This document shows positions 20,850-33,019 of a stretch of DNA of 64,000 bases, in pieces. This stretch comes from Hofstenia miamia (taxonomy: Eukaryota; Xenacoelomorpha; Acoela), in the NCBI GenBank assembly GCA_004352715.1, contig SCFE01000062.1, positions 1,275,605-1,339,604 of the forward strand. The letters are read 5' to 3'. The notes under the pieces were generated by a model, which saw only the letters and a list, made by a program, of their open reading frames with translations, had not been told where the DNA came from and made no database searches. The position numbers were made by a program, and so were the translations under genes. Position 1 is the stretch's first letter; each line of letters begins with the position of its first letter.

Positions 20850-22191
20850 TATAAGCTCAAGTTTTATCCTGTTTTAGCGAAGAATGAGTTATTTGTTAGG
20901 TAAAGGCTCATTTGTTCGAAAAGTAATTTTTCAAATATTTTGTTAAAAGGTGAGGTGATAGAAATGGGACGATAATTAGAACATTTTTTAGGATTGTCTT
21001 TTTATATAGAGGTGTTATAAATGCCATTTTAACAAAGATGGAAATTGATTAGTCCTTATGCAACTGTTTATTATGAAGCATAGTGGGTATATAATTTGAG
21101 AAGCGCATTCCTTAATGCACCAGGTTGGAATTTCAGATGGGCCACAAGATTTGCTTGTTTTAAGATTAGAAATTGCTTTAAAGATTTCACACCTAGTCAC
21201 ATACCTAATCGAAAAAGATTTAGGGAATCTCTCATTATTGTTTTTATTTTGGTATTGAACTTCAGTACCTTGATATTGCCCCATGTTTAAAAATTCCTCA
21301 TTGAAATCATTTGCGATATCAAAATAATTAGAAAGTTTTTTACCTTGATTGTTTCAATGTAGTTGACCTCATGCGCAACATTATTTGCCTATTAAGAAAA
21401 TCATTGATAAATTCCCATCTTTTTTGGGAGAAGCGAGATTAGAAAATGTTCTGATCATGTGGTCATTTTGAGATTTTCTCAGAGCAATATTAGATTTATT
21501 CCGGGCAACCATGTATTTAATATACTTTTCTGGGTATTTTTCAGCCATATATTCTTTAAACGCTCTTTTTCAAGACTTGATCATCAATTTAATGTCTGCT
21601 TTAACCATGGCTTCTCTCTACATTTCTTAATAAATGGTTTATTTGTGATTAGTATGCGTTTTTTAGGACAGAAAATGTTTGCGTAGTGTTCAAAATTAGT
21701 AATTGTATGAATGAGTTTGAAAAACTTATCTTCAAAGTCGCACTTTTCTTTCATTATGTCATTACGACCAGCAGTAACAAAAATATTTTTTAGAAGGACA
21801 TCCTGTGGATAATTTGAAATAATTGTTGAGCCTCGATATGAGTGAATGGTGACATTTGGAGTTGGGATATCAACATTGATGTTCCAATAATCAAGATGGC
21901 AGTGTTGTGCTTGATTTTTGGTGGATGTCTTTTGTAGTTTGTTACAGCTTCATCGGATTTTTTCGTTAATGCTTCATTTTTTTTGGATTCTGTTCTGTTG
22001 TGCTTCAGCGTCTTCATAGTTTGGTAAACAGGTGATTTTGTATAGTAGCGTGTGCAGGGCAATAAGTTCTTCATTGCTCTTATTGGAAAATGGAGCCAAG
22101 AGCTTCGCAGTAGTTGCGTGAGCGCGAATCGCCGTCCACTATGAAATTCTCACTGTGGAGCTTTGCGAAGGCCGAGCCCTCAAGAGGACCT
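20850..22191 (-). pseudogene. LINE relic, copy 1 of an exact assembly duplicate
   Basis: On the minus strand, a region with features of the sequence after the LINE endonuclease domain (GRNDIMKEKCDFEDKFFKLI) precedes a fingers segment with AISNLKTSKSCGPSEIPTW near 21150. Stops and frameshifts break it. The whole 1342-bp block is repeated after a single N at 22192 with identical translated segments, so one copy is probably an assembly artefact. Confidence 0.75.
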
Positions 22192-22192
22192 N

Positions 22193-23534
22193 TATAAGCT
22201 CAAGTTTTATCCTGTTTTAGCGAAGAATGAGTTATTTGTTAGGTAAAGGCTCATTTGTTCGAAAAGTAATTTTTCAAATATTTTGTTAAAAGGTGAGGTG
22301 ATAGAAATGGGACGATAATTAGAACATTTTTTAGGATTGTCTTTTTATATAGAGGTGTTATAAATGCCATTTTAACAAAGATGGAAATTGATTAGTCCTT
22401 ATGCAACTGTTTATTATGAAGCATAGTGGGTATATAATTTGAGAAGCGCATTCCTTAATGCACCAGGTTGGAATTTCAGATGGGCCACAAGATTTGCTTG
22501 TTTTAAGATTAGAAATTGCTTTAAAGATTTCACACCTAGTCACATACCTAATCGAAAAAGATTTAGGGAATCTCTCATTATTGTTTTTATTTTGGTATTG
22601 AACTTCAGTACCTTGATATTGCCCCATGTTTAAAAATTCCTCATTGAAATCATTTGCGATATCAAAATAATTAGAAAGTTTTTTACCTTGATTGTTTCAA
22701 TGTAGTTGACCTCATGCGCAACATTATTTGCCTATTAAGAAAATCATTGATAAATTCCCATCTTTTTTGGGAGAAGCGAGATTAGAAAATGTTCTGATCA
22801 TGTGGTCATTTTGAGATTTTCTCAGAGCAATATTAGATTTATTCCGGGCAACCATGTATTTAATATACTTTTCTGGGTATTTTTCAGCCATATATTCTTT
22901 AAACGCTCTTTTTCAAGACTTGATCATCAATTTAATGTCTGCTTTAACCATGGCTTCTCTCTACATTTCTTAATAAATGGTTTATTTGTGATTAGTATGC
23001 GTTTTTTAGGACAGAAAATGTTTGCGTAGTGTTCAAAATTAGTAATTGTATGAATGAGTTTGAAAAACTTATCTTCAAAGTCGCACTTTTCTTTCATTAT
23101 GTCATTACGACCAGCAGTAACAAAAATATTTTTTAGAAGGACATCCTGTGGATAATTTGAAATAATTGTTGAGCCTCGATATGAGTGAATGGTGACATTT
23201 GGAGTTGGGATATCAACATTGATGTTCCAATAATCAAGATGGCAGTGTTGTGCTTGATTTTTGGTGGATGTCTTTTGTAGTTTGTTACAGCTTCATCGGA
23301 TTTTTTCGTTAATGCTTCATTTTTTTTGGATTCTGTTCTGTTGTGCTTCAGCGTCTTCATAGTTTGGTAAACAGGTGATTTTGTATAGTAGCGTGTGCAG
23401 GGCAATAAGTTCTTCATTGCTCTTATTGGAAAATGGAGCCAAGAGCTTCGCAGTAGTTGCGTGAGCGCGAATCGCCGTCCACTATGAAATTCTCACTGTG
23501 GAGCTTTGCGAAGGCCGAGCCCTCAAGAGGACCT
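22193..23534 (-). pseudogene. LINE relic, copy 2 of the duplicate
   Basis: Same content as 20850-22191 at a constant offset of 1343. Its 5' end on the minus strand (GGTCCTCTTGAGGGCTCGGC) abuts the next LINE insertion at about 23535. Confidence 0.75.
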
Positions 23535-24719
23535 TCGTCTGCTGTGAAATCATTGCGGCCAATGTTTTTTAATATGCTCGAAAATTTGATTGACTTTACT
23601 TATTGGGGTCGTGATTGAAATAGGCCTATAATTAAGTGGGCACGTTTCATCATTTTTTTGTAAAGCGGAGTAACATGTGCTTCTTTTAAGCAATCTGGGA
23701 ATGTTTTGGATTTAATGCATTCATTAAAAATGTAGTTAAGGGGAATGCTAATTGAGTGTGCAGTTTCCATAAGTATCCATATGGGAATATTTGACGGCCC
23801 ACTGGATTTGCCGGATTTTAATCCGTTTAAAGCTTTGAGCATTTCATAACTAGTCGTAAATCTAAAGGTAAAATCGGGCGTATACGGTTTCTCATTTGCA
23901 ACAAATTTTAAATTTTCACCAGAATAATTGCCCAAATTTACGAATGATTTGTTTATACAAACGACAGAAAAATGGAGAGCACTATTAGACTCCAATAAAT
24001 TTGTTGCTATTGCCTGTCTTGACCTCTCAAAAGCATTCGATTCTATTAATCATGATATATTAATAAGAAAATTAAAAAATATTGGTTTTTCTCTTAACAG
24101 TGCTCACCTTATATCTAATTACTTAAGTAATAGACTTCAGCGAGTTAAATTAAATGATACTTTTTCAAATTGGTTGTCTGTCAATAATGGTGTACCTCAA
24201 GGAACCATACTAGGTCCCCTGCTATTTAATATTTATGTGAATGACATGAGGGAAATTACGGACTGTGAAATAACACAATACGCCGATGATACATCTATTT
24301 ACTGTGGAAATAAATCCTTAGATAAAGCTGTAAAAGTTATTGAATCGAATTGTATAAAATTGAGCAACTATTTTAACATGCATAGATTGCGTATTAATAC
24401 GAAAAAAACTGAATTTTGCATAATGCAACCTTTTAGAAAAAAAACGGACATCTCCGACTATTCAATTAATTTCAATAATTAATCTGTTATACCTGTTAAT
24501 AAGTTTAAATATCTAGGAGTAATAATAGATTCAAATCTTAATTTCACGTCGCAAATAAATACTATTATTAAAAAAATGGCTATAGGTATTAGAAAGATAT
24601 CCCATGTTTCCCAACAGTTACCCCCAATTGCAGTAATTCAAATGTTTCATGCATTTGTTATGAGTAATTTAAACTATGCTAATATCTTATATACTAATGT
24701 ACACAAAGTTCACAAATAA
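23535..24719 (+). pseudogene. LINE insertion with 5' inversion, RT domain
   Basis: On the plus strand, about 23957-24719 encodes the RT palm: LDLSKAFDSINHDIL, NNGVPQGTILGPLLFNIYVND and the catalytic YADDTSIY near 24285. It continues through KFKYLGVIID to a stop at 24717-24719, with one in-frame TAA at 24480. On the minus strand, 23950 down to about 23540 encodes the fingers part that should precede the palm: ALNGLKSGKSSGPSNIP and then, after a one-base shift, NYRPISIT. The two halves face opposite ways and meet near 23955, so the 5' part of the element is inverted. About forty residues between the two halves are missing. Confidence 0.85.
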
Positions 24720-25499
24720 CAAATCTTTGTTTAAAATAGGTTTTCAAGGTACTTTGCAAGCAATCGCTTCATTTTATCATAAGATTTGCTATCGTTTGAT
24801 GACCAATAACCAAATTATTTTGTATAATAAATATTCCATCAAATATTTATTTATATATAAGTGCATAAAGATGTTTTTCAAAAAAGTATCTATAATGTTC
24901 ATATAAAAATAAGATTCTAATGCAGTTAATGTAATAAATCTTTTCAAGAGAAAATATAAGTAATTGTAGTCTCCTTGAAATTGTATTAACTTTTTTTATA
25001 ACTGAGAAGAATCGTTCTATAAATGCGGCTGAAAATTCAATAATCTGTGTTAAAGCAAAATACTTACGAATTGATAAATCCTGCAAATAATTGAATAAGA
25101 TCTTTCGTTGATTTAAAATTGAAGTCATTTTGAAAAAATAGACCAGAAATATCTATTTCACCACCTTAGTTATTATTTTTTAAAATTTATACAATTTTTT
25201 TTTGATTTAATTAATCAAAGTCAATGTTGAAAACCTGACGGGGAATATCCCCTTGCCTTGCATACGCATGTGCTTCTATTTTAAAGAGTGCTTATATGAA
25301 AAAATACTGTTATGCTTATCTTAAAAGTAAAAAAGTAACACTTTTTTATTGCAAGAGTTGGCAAATATGATTTTTTCTAGCATAGGCAAATATTTAAGTT
25401 TCATTAAATTTTTATGTTAGTCAATATTTTTACTGGTAATATGGATAATGTGATGCTGAAAAACTTAAAACTATACTTCCGTCACCCTAATTCACTTGA
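24720..25499. other. No recognisable gene
   Basis: AT-rich; perhaps the tail of the LINE insertion and flanking DNA. Confidence 0.35.
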
Positions 25500-26680
25500 A
25501 TATTTTTAATGACATTTTTTGTATTGAAAAGAAAATTAAATCTAATTCTTCAATTCAAAAAAATAATTATCATAATAAATCTATATCAAGCCCATAAAGA
25601 GAACGTACAATTAAAAACCACAAAGGTTTGTCACAGCAAAAAGGCCAGAAATTTTTGTAATGTAACTATTAGAAAAGCGCAAAATTCTTTTTCCAAAACA
25701 TTTTCAGCGGATTAACTAAAAAAACAAATGGAGATATATTAATCAACTGACTAATTCTCAGAAAAAATGACCACGATGGAAATTTACAAAATGGCCCAAC
25801 AAAAATTTCACACATTTTAAACGAAACTTTTATAAACCTATGAAATTATGAAGGAAAACATGTTGAATTAAATATTCCAGATATACCTCTACTTATGAGA
25901 TGATCAAAACATAAACAAAACTCAAATCGAAAAAATCAAATAGCCCTTCATAAATTCCTGCTTGGATTTTAAGAAAATCGCTTTAATTATTTATTAGTAC
26001 CCCACTAAATTGAAATTTTATTGAATGTATCAAAATTCAAAACTAGCATTTTCCTGAAATTCTGAAAAAAGATCAGGTAACAGCGGTTTTTAAAAGTGTT
26101 AGTCAAATTATAGACAAATTCGATAATTTCCCCAATTCGTAATATATTTGATAGACTTTTATCAAATCAAATTTACGAAGTTATGCAGAAATGATAATAT
26201 AATTTCTGATACAGTTTGGATTTTGAAAATATTTTTCTTCTACCAAATCTCTGACTTGGATATTTCTACGATCTTGAACTCAATTAAACATAAAATATTA
26301 TATGAACAACGTAAACATATAGGGCTAGGAAATATAAGTTTTACGCTTGTTTCCAAATTTTCAGGCAAACAGAATTCAACAGGGTTAAAATAAATAGAGT
26401 ATTTTCGAGTTGGCTTTCCATTATAAATGGTATAACACAGGGAGCAATTATAGACCCAGTACTATTTATTATTTATATAAATTTTATAAAATATTATATT
26501 AAGACCAATCTTATCGAATATGCTGATGATACCTATGTATTTTGTGTTGACAAATCTAATGATAAGGCAATAAATCAAATATAGTTGAGTGTCAATTCCT
26601 CTTAAATACATAAATTACGAATGAATCCTAAGAAACTTAATTTTTTATACTTAGTCCTCGTAATACTGAAAAAACCGTCC
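25500..26680 (+). pseudogene. Heavily decayed LINE RT relic
   Basis: Fragments in order on the plus strand: PEILKKDQVTAVFKS near 26060; LDISTILNSIKHKIL near 26255, the eroded form of the LDLSKAFDSI motif; INGITQGAIIDPVLFIIYIN near 26420; and YADDTYVFC near 26520. Many stops and shifts separate them. It is much older than the copy at 23.5-24.7 kb. Confidence 0.75.
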
Positions 26681-28010
26681 TAAAAAGGTCTGATAGTAAA
26701 AAATGCCATAGTATATAAGCTTAAATTGCTATTGGTATAAAAACTAAAGCCATGTTTTAAACAAACTGCCAGTAACTGCATTTATGCAAGTTCTCTATGC
26801 TAAATTTTTTGTTCATATTGTCATAACGATTTGCTATGTCGATCTCAAGGTTCCCTATGTCGGTTTCAAGATTTCGTATGTTGATAAAAAGTACCAACCT
26901 GTATATTTGGTACATTTATCGAAGCTATTTAAAGATTTATCCGTTTTCGAAATTGCAAGTAAAATTTCTAAATATGGAACATCTTATCTTTTCTTGCACA
27001 GATTTCTACGATCATCACGCTAATGATCATCTATAGAATATTCACTAACATCACTAGATTTTGATATAGATGTTGCTTCGAATGAGAACAATAGCTTCCC
27101 GAATTTAAAACCGTAATATTTCCAATTACATTTTCAAAAACGGAAAATTTTAAAATTGAATAGATAGACCACAACGAGAATTTTTTGGCTATGGCTATGG
27201 CTGCCATTAAATTTGTTAGGCAATATAGCTCTTGTAAACTTCTGTAGGAAAATCAATGTTACCTTGAGATGAAAACAAACATGTCTGAAGAGACAAGGAG
27301 ATTATGAAGAAATGTAATATTGGGATTTAAGCCCATTTTATATAAAGCTTGTGTGCACTTAGTATAAAAAGTGAACAAAAACTTTTCTTCTAACGTTGAC
27401 GAATCTTCTGCAGATTGCCAATTGATTTTAATGCTTCCTAGAATTTTCGAAAGCTCGCTCCATACTATATGTATTGATTGCAATGTTCATCTGCCATAAC
27501 GAACAAGTCCTATTCTCATCAGTGCGACCTAATTTAAAAAATACTTTAATAAATCATCTCCATAATGTAAGCTAGATTAAATTTCTCAATGCAAACACCA
27601 TAGGAAAATGCAATATGTTATTGAATTATAATATTTTCGTCAATGCAATTTTGTCATGTAGACATTTTTTATACATCTAGAATAGCGCTAAACTTTCTGA
27701 CTTCAAAGAATATTTAAATATAAATTTCAAGTAGACAATTAGCAAGTCTTTTCAAGTTAGAGGGATCCTTTTTAACATCAGAAGTATTATTCAGCCACAT
27801 AAGGAGTATTTTCAAAGAACTCTATTACAGAAAAAGTAGATATCTTCACATAGGTATGAGCAAATACTAAAAGCTTTTAAAAGTTAGTGACATTATCTTG
27901 CACTTCATAAATGTGACTAATTTTTATTAATAATACAAATCTATAATCCCAGTAAACATTTTCAGTGCTTGCACACATAGCAAATGACATGTGTCAAGTG
28001 GGATTTATTT
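26681..28010. other. No recognisable gene
   Basis: AT-rich sequence, with no supported coding or RNA gene. Confidence 0.35.
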
Positions 28011-28620
28011 GGGCTTTACATCACGCTCATGTAAATGAGACAATAACCCGCACAAGGTCCACCAATGGCAGCCGATGTTTAACCGGCTCCAGCGCTGTTG
28101 TTCACACATTTTACTTTGGAAGACATGTTTATCATAAAAGAGTTTAAACGATCAACTCTTGTATATTTTGAAAATTACTAAAAAATGAGCTTATCATCAC
28201 TAGTCTTAAGCAGCCCTAAGATTACTTAAAAATTTTCAATGATGCTTGAAATGCGACCTAGCGCTGTCCTTTACTAATGTTTTTAAGGACAGATCTATAG
28301 TTATCGTTTAGCTTTGGGCTTTACATCAAGCTCATGTAAATGAGACAATAACCCGCACAAGGTCCACCAATGGCAGCCGATGTTTAACCGGCTCCAGCGC
28401 TGTTGTTCACACATTTTACTTTGGAAGACATGTTTATCATAAAAGAGTTTAAACGATCAACTCTTGTATATTTTGAAAATTACTAAAAAATGAGCTTATC
28501 ATCACTAGTCTTAAGCAGCCCTAAGATTACTTAAAAATTTTCAATGATGCTTGAAATGCGACCTAGCGCTGTCCTTTACTAATGTTTTTAAGGACAGATC
28601 TATAGTTATCGTTTAGCTTT
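28011..28620. repeat. Two-copy 305-bp tandem duplication
   Basis: Copy 1 is 28011-28315 and copy 2 is 28316-28620; I see one difference (ATCACGC versus ATCAAGC). Each unit carries a locally GC-rich stretch with the stem AGCCG/CGGCT, and a perfect 8-bp inverted repeat CTGTCCTT/AAGGACAG (28264-28271 and 28285-28292 in copy 1). No N separates the copies. Function unknown. Confidence 0.9.
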
Positions 28621-29163
28621 AAGCTGTGCTGAGTGCATTTGCTACTTTTTCAAGCAATTTTCCCCGAACCTATTTTAGAAGTTTGAAATTTTATTGATAT
28701 TGAAAAATCTATTGGTGAATGTGATCCCATGTAAGGGTGGATTTTGTGTGAAAATAATGACTATTTTGCATTGAAAGTTCTAATTTCTGGAAATTTATTA
28801 AAATTCACTTGATTCCTAATCTAACATGATTAGGCATTCTAAACTTCATGGAAGATAAATTGTCTAAATGTATTTATATGGTAAACATAATATCCAATAC
28901 AGGAATAGACGCCCAGCCTTATTTTAAAAGTAAAATGAAGATTTTCTTCTTTTCTGTGTTTTAGAATTTGGATATCTTTATAGTTTGTAAATTATGACAA
29001 TTTAAATAATTCTACTCATTTAAAAGTTTCGATATCTTTATTAATGAAAGTGAATTCGATTTTGTAGCAAGTTGTCAGATTTTAGATATCATTATTATTT
29101 GGGGAGTTATAAGCATTCCAAATTTTATATGGAAGTCATCACAAATTGTGAAAAATACTTAAT
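28621..29163. other. No recognisable gene
   Basis: AT-rich flank of the inverted-repeat element. Confidence 0.35.
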
Positions 29164-29707
29164 CCCATGCTACACGAACAACTTTTGTCGCCAATTTTTG
29201 TTGGACAACGAAAATCGTTCGTGTAGCACCCCTCTTCCACAACTAAAATCGGGACTAAAGTTGTCCGTTCGTTCCAACTTTTTAGTCAGAGAAATAATTC
29301 TCCAACTTTCTAGTAATTATCACCTTAACCCTTATCGGTATGCGTGTTACATTTTGTAACATTTAAAATTCGTTTTGTTACTTTATCGAATTTATATAAC
29401 CAATATATTGGAAACTCCAGGACGATCATCATCCAGAGTCAACTATTTGATGGAGGTAGTCTAATTAATATTATACCTTCTGTGTCTTCATGCAAACAGA
29501 AAAGTATCCTCATCGGTATGCGTGTTACATTTTGTAACAATCCTAAAAATAAATGCAGAGCGAGAACTGTGAGTCACTGAGTCAATAATATAATTGCGGT
29601 GAACTTTCACTGACTGCCTGCCTGTCTGTCTAATTATAGTCTGTTTATTTCTTTCCTGCCAACAAATATACGCTCTAAACATTTGACTGCAGAATTATAA
29701 TTTCAAA

Positions 29708-29848
29708 ATGCTGAGACCTAGAAGGTATACAGCAGCAGAAGCCCTGAACAGGTTACTAGAACTAGAAGCTGAAGAAAACACTGATCATTCTGACATTGAT
29801 GACGAAGAAAATTATGCTGATGTGCAGAATGAGATTCCAGCAGAGTAT
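29708..29848 (+). CDS. piggyBac transposase N-terminus, cut by gap
   Basis: ATG at 29708 opens 47 residues before the Ns. The sequence is basic and then strongly acidic (AEENTDHSDIDDEENYAD), as expected of the disordered N-terminus of piggyBac transposases. The catalytic DDD domain would lie in the gap. The gap of 681 N is too short for a full transposase of roughly 550-600 residues, so either the gap size is underestimated or the element is internally deleted. Confidence 0.65.
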
Positions 29849-30529
29849 NNNNNNNNNNNNNNNNNNNNNNNNNNNNNNNNNNNNNNNNNNNNNNNNNNNN
29901 NNNNNNNNNNNNNNNNNNNNNNNNNNNNNNNNNNNNNNNNNNNNNNNNNNNNNNNNNNNNNNNNNNNNNNNNNNNNNNNNNNNNNNNNNNNNNNNNNNNN
30001 NNNNNNNNNNNNNNNNNNNNNNNNNNNNNNNNNNNNNNNNNNNNNNNNNNNNNNNNNNNNNNNNNNNNNNNNNNNNNNNNNNNNNNNNNNNNNNNNNNNN
30101 NNNNNNNNNNNNNNNNNNNNNNNNNNNNNNNNNNNNNNNNNNNNNNNNNNNNNNNNNNNNNNNNNNNNNNNNNNNNNNNNNNNNNNNNNNNNNNNNNNNN
30201 NNNNNNNNNNNNNNNNNNNNNNNNNNNNNNNNNNNNNNNNNNNNNNNNNNNNNNNNNNNNNNNNNNNNNNNNNNNNNNNNNNNNNNNNNNNNNNNNNNNN
30301 NNNNNNNNNNNNNNNNNNNNNNNNNNNNNNNNNNNNNNNNNNNNNNNNNNNNNNNNNNNNNNNNNNNNNNNNNNNNNNNNNNNNNNNNNNNNNNNNNNNN
30401 NNNNNNNNNNNNNNNNNNNNNNNNNNNNNNNNNNNNNNNNNNNNNNNNNNNNNNNNNNNNNNNNNNNNNNNNNNNNNNNNNNNNNNNNNNNNNNNNNNNN
30501 NNNNNNNNNNNNNNNNNNNNNNNNNNNNN
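29849..30529. other. Assembly gap (681 N)
   Basis: Lies within the piggyBac element. Confidence 0.95.
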
Positions 30530-31339
30530 ATGTAATCTTTGCAATTAACATTTTCAGTTCAATTAACAGTTGAATACTATATGTTTGTAGCTACTGGTTT
30601 GTATGATGCACATAAATATTAACATTTTTCATTTTTATATAATATATCTTAAATAATAATTGATATACTTTGATAAAACATTTAAATAAAATAAAAATAA
30701 TATAATCTATGTTACTGTTACAAAATGTAACACGCATACCGATGAAGTAACTTAATTTAAGCATACCGATAAGGGTTAAAAGATAAATAAATAATTGTAA
30801 TTGTAAGCTATAATTTCAATCGTTTTCAGAGTTCATTTCAGACTGTAAAATTTAAAATTAGCAAGGTTTATAGAATAAATAATCATGATTTGTACATTTT
30901 TATGTTAAAATAAACACATATCACTATGTAGGCATTTCTTTTGTATACTTGTGTATCAGCATTAAATTAAAACAATTAACTCATCAAAAACATTCCTTTG
31001 TAGTAAACAAATCATTTGAACTTTGCAAGTTATCAAATAGTGATTAGATTGGGAAGTCGATCACAGCGAAACTTTGCGAACTCAAGTATTGTTTAAACAG
31101 TGCAGGCAATTATGATGTTTCTTTAAATTTCAAAGTACAGCATCAATCTTATTTTATCATTCGTGCACAGTGATAATCTGCTCTCCAATTAAAATACGCA
31201 TCGACACAGGTTACATACCATAATGTAGGCCGCGATAGCTCAATAACAATCGTACTTTTAATGTGATTTCATTAATTTAGATAGTTTTTAGAGCGATGAA
31301 TATATGCAATCAGTATGAGGAAGTTATTACATTTTTTTG

Positions 31340-31528
31340 TATATATATATATATATATATATANNNNNNNNNNNNNNNNNNNNNNNNNNNNNNNNNNNNN
31401 NNNNNNNNNNNNNNNNNNNNNNNNNNNNNNNNNNNNNNNNNNNNNNNNNNNNNNNNNNNNNNNNNNNNNNNNNNNNNNNNNNNNNNNNNNNNNNNNNNNN
31501 NNNNNNNNNNNNNNNNATATATATATAA
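31340..31528. repeat. (AT)n microsatellite with gap
   Basis: AT dinucleotides flank 153 Ns (31364-31516). Confidence 0.9.
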
Positions 31529-32267
31529 ATATTGAATTCTGCTTTCATAATGTTAAATTAATAAATATTAATTTGTAATAATGAATGAAGATCTTTAACA
31601 GTAAACAGGTAATTTATATACTTTATAATTTTAGTGAAGCACAATATGAATTTAGACAACGAAGAAATAATGCTGTTCCTTGCTGGCTAGCAGATATAAA
31701 AATCCAACATTTACAGCTTGCCATTATTACGATCACTCATTTAGGAATGTAAACAAGCACATTTCATCACGCGCGGTTTAATAATATTCAAAAAATACGA
31801 ATACAAATATTGTAACAATATTGTTTCGTAATAAAGACATTAAATATAACATAAAATAGCTTGTTGCTGCTGCATATTCCAAAAATTAAAAATTGAAAAT
31901 TTGTTTAATATTTTAGTTCAACTGTTATGTTAAATGTGCAAAATTAATATTTCTTATTTTAAATATTTCTGCATATTCGGGTATTCTTGTAATTCATTCT
32001 TAAAATATTTTATAATGAAGTAACTGAAATATAAAAAGTTGTTGTAACAATATGCTTCACGAACAACTTTTATCACCAATTTTTTTCACCAACTAAAATC
32101 GTTCGTGTAGCATCTCCTCCCCAACTTTTGTCTAAAACTAATTAAAAGACTAATGTTGTTCGTGTAGCAACAAAAGTTGGCGACAAAAGTTGTTAGTTCG
32201 GACGACAGAAATTGGTGACAAAAGTTGTTCGTGTAGCATGGGCTTTAGTCATGGAGTACTCCACGGC

Positions 32268-32810
32268 CTTAGTAAACATGCCTACTACCTACTGTGCCAC
32301 TGTGCCTTTAAAGACACGAACTAATGAAATTCCATTACTCATTATTAATTAGGCTTAAAATAAACTTCAAAATAATCAAAATCGATGTTTGGATGTAATC
32401 ACAGCTTGCCATAAATTACAAAAATCTATCATGGAATAATTATTTACATAGGATTACCAATATTCAAACAAAACTAGTAAAATTTGCAACATTAAAAGCA
32501 TTGGGTGACTTGTCTCAATTTTTTGGTTTGTGTCTTTAAATGAATTATGCGATATTTGGTGTTAATCCGATAACATAAACGCGTATACGTTCAGTACACG
32601 TTTTTCAAATGTACAAATGCATTATGTAATGCAAAAAACCACAAAAACGGCAATGCCGGTCACAACCGGTCAAAAAGAGAATTTAACCTGTAAATACGGT
32701 CAATCAAGATAAAGTTTTCAAAAATGGTACTTTATTATGTGAAGACCGGTCAAAGCCGGTATCCACATGATGGGTAACTTGGGTACCGGACCGGTCATGC
32801 TCCCCTGCTC
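32268..32810. mobile_element. hAT-like nonautonomous repeat, copy in inverted orientation to 53.9 kb
   Basis: The reverse complement aligns with 53889-54480 over most of its length. Shared words include ATTAGGCTTAAAAT, CGATGTTTGGA, TCATGGAATAATTATTTAC and TTGCAACATTAAAAGCAT. One end is rich in CCGGT/ACCGG words. The second terminus (with CAGAGATGG) is not found here, so this copy is truncated or diverged. Confidence 0.75.
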
Positions 32811-32981
32811 CCCAATTAAGGGTATACTCTTCTATCTCTAACTATGCATCATTTCAAAAAGAAGTGGAACATCTAAGTAAAAAGAAATCCTTCGAACGTT
32901 TCTTTGCTCTAGAAAAGGAAGAACTTGCGGACTTGTGCCTATTTTATTTCGACTAAGAGAAGATGACACCAAATCTATAAA

Positions 32982-33019
32982 AGACTGAAACAATACCGAA
33001 AGACTGAAACAATACCGAA
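32982..33019. repeat. Two tandem copies of a 19-bp unit
   Basis: AGACTGAAACAATACCGAA occurs at 32982-33000 and again at 33001-33019. Confidence 0.95.

Larger units (their letters stand above)
29345..30732. repeat. Three copies of the palindrome TGTTACATTTTGTAACA in piggyBac ends
   Basis: Copies at 29345-29361, 29523-29539 and 30716-30732 (inverted orientation). Each is two 7-bp arms around a 3-nt spacer and follows the TCGGTATGCG terminal motif. The left end has two copies and the right end only one. Confidence 0.9.
29329..30775. mobile_element. piggyBac element with TTAA target sites
   Basis: The left terminus CCCTTATCGGTATGC (29329-29343) is the perfect inverse of the right terminus GCATACCGATAAGGG (30761-30775). 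Both are flanked by TTAA (29325-29328 and 30776-30779), the diagnostic piggyBac target site. Subterminal copies of TCGGTATGCG plus a 17-nt near-palindrome lie at 29523-29539 and 30716-30732. The interior is mostly an assembly gap. Confidence 0.92.
29164..32242. mobile_element. Inverted-repeat DNA element hosting a nested piggyBac
   Basis: The left end CCCATGCTACACGAACAAC is the reverse complement of the right end GTTGTTCGTGTAGCATGGG. Homology continues through ACTTTTGTC and CCAATTT. Both ends carry extra copies of TTCGTGTAGCA and AACTTTTGTC in both orientations, so each end can also fold on itself (GCTACACGAAC and GTTCGTGTAGC in the left end). A clean target duplication is not visible (TACTTAAT against CTTTAGTC). 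Without the nested piggyBac the element is about 1.63 kb and encodes nothing that I recognise. The superfamily is not assigned. Confidence 0.75.

Noticed and set aside
20850-23534. True segmental duplication
   Set aside because: Identity of decayed LINE sequence on both sides of a single N favours an assembly overlap.
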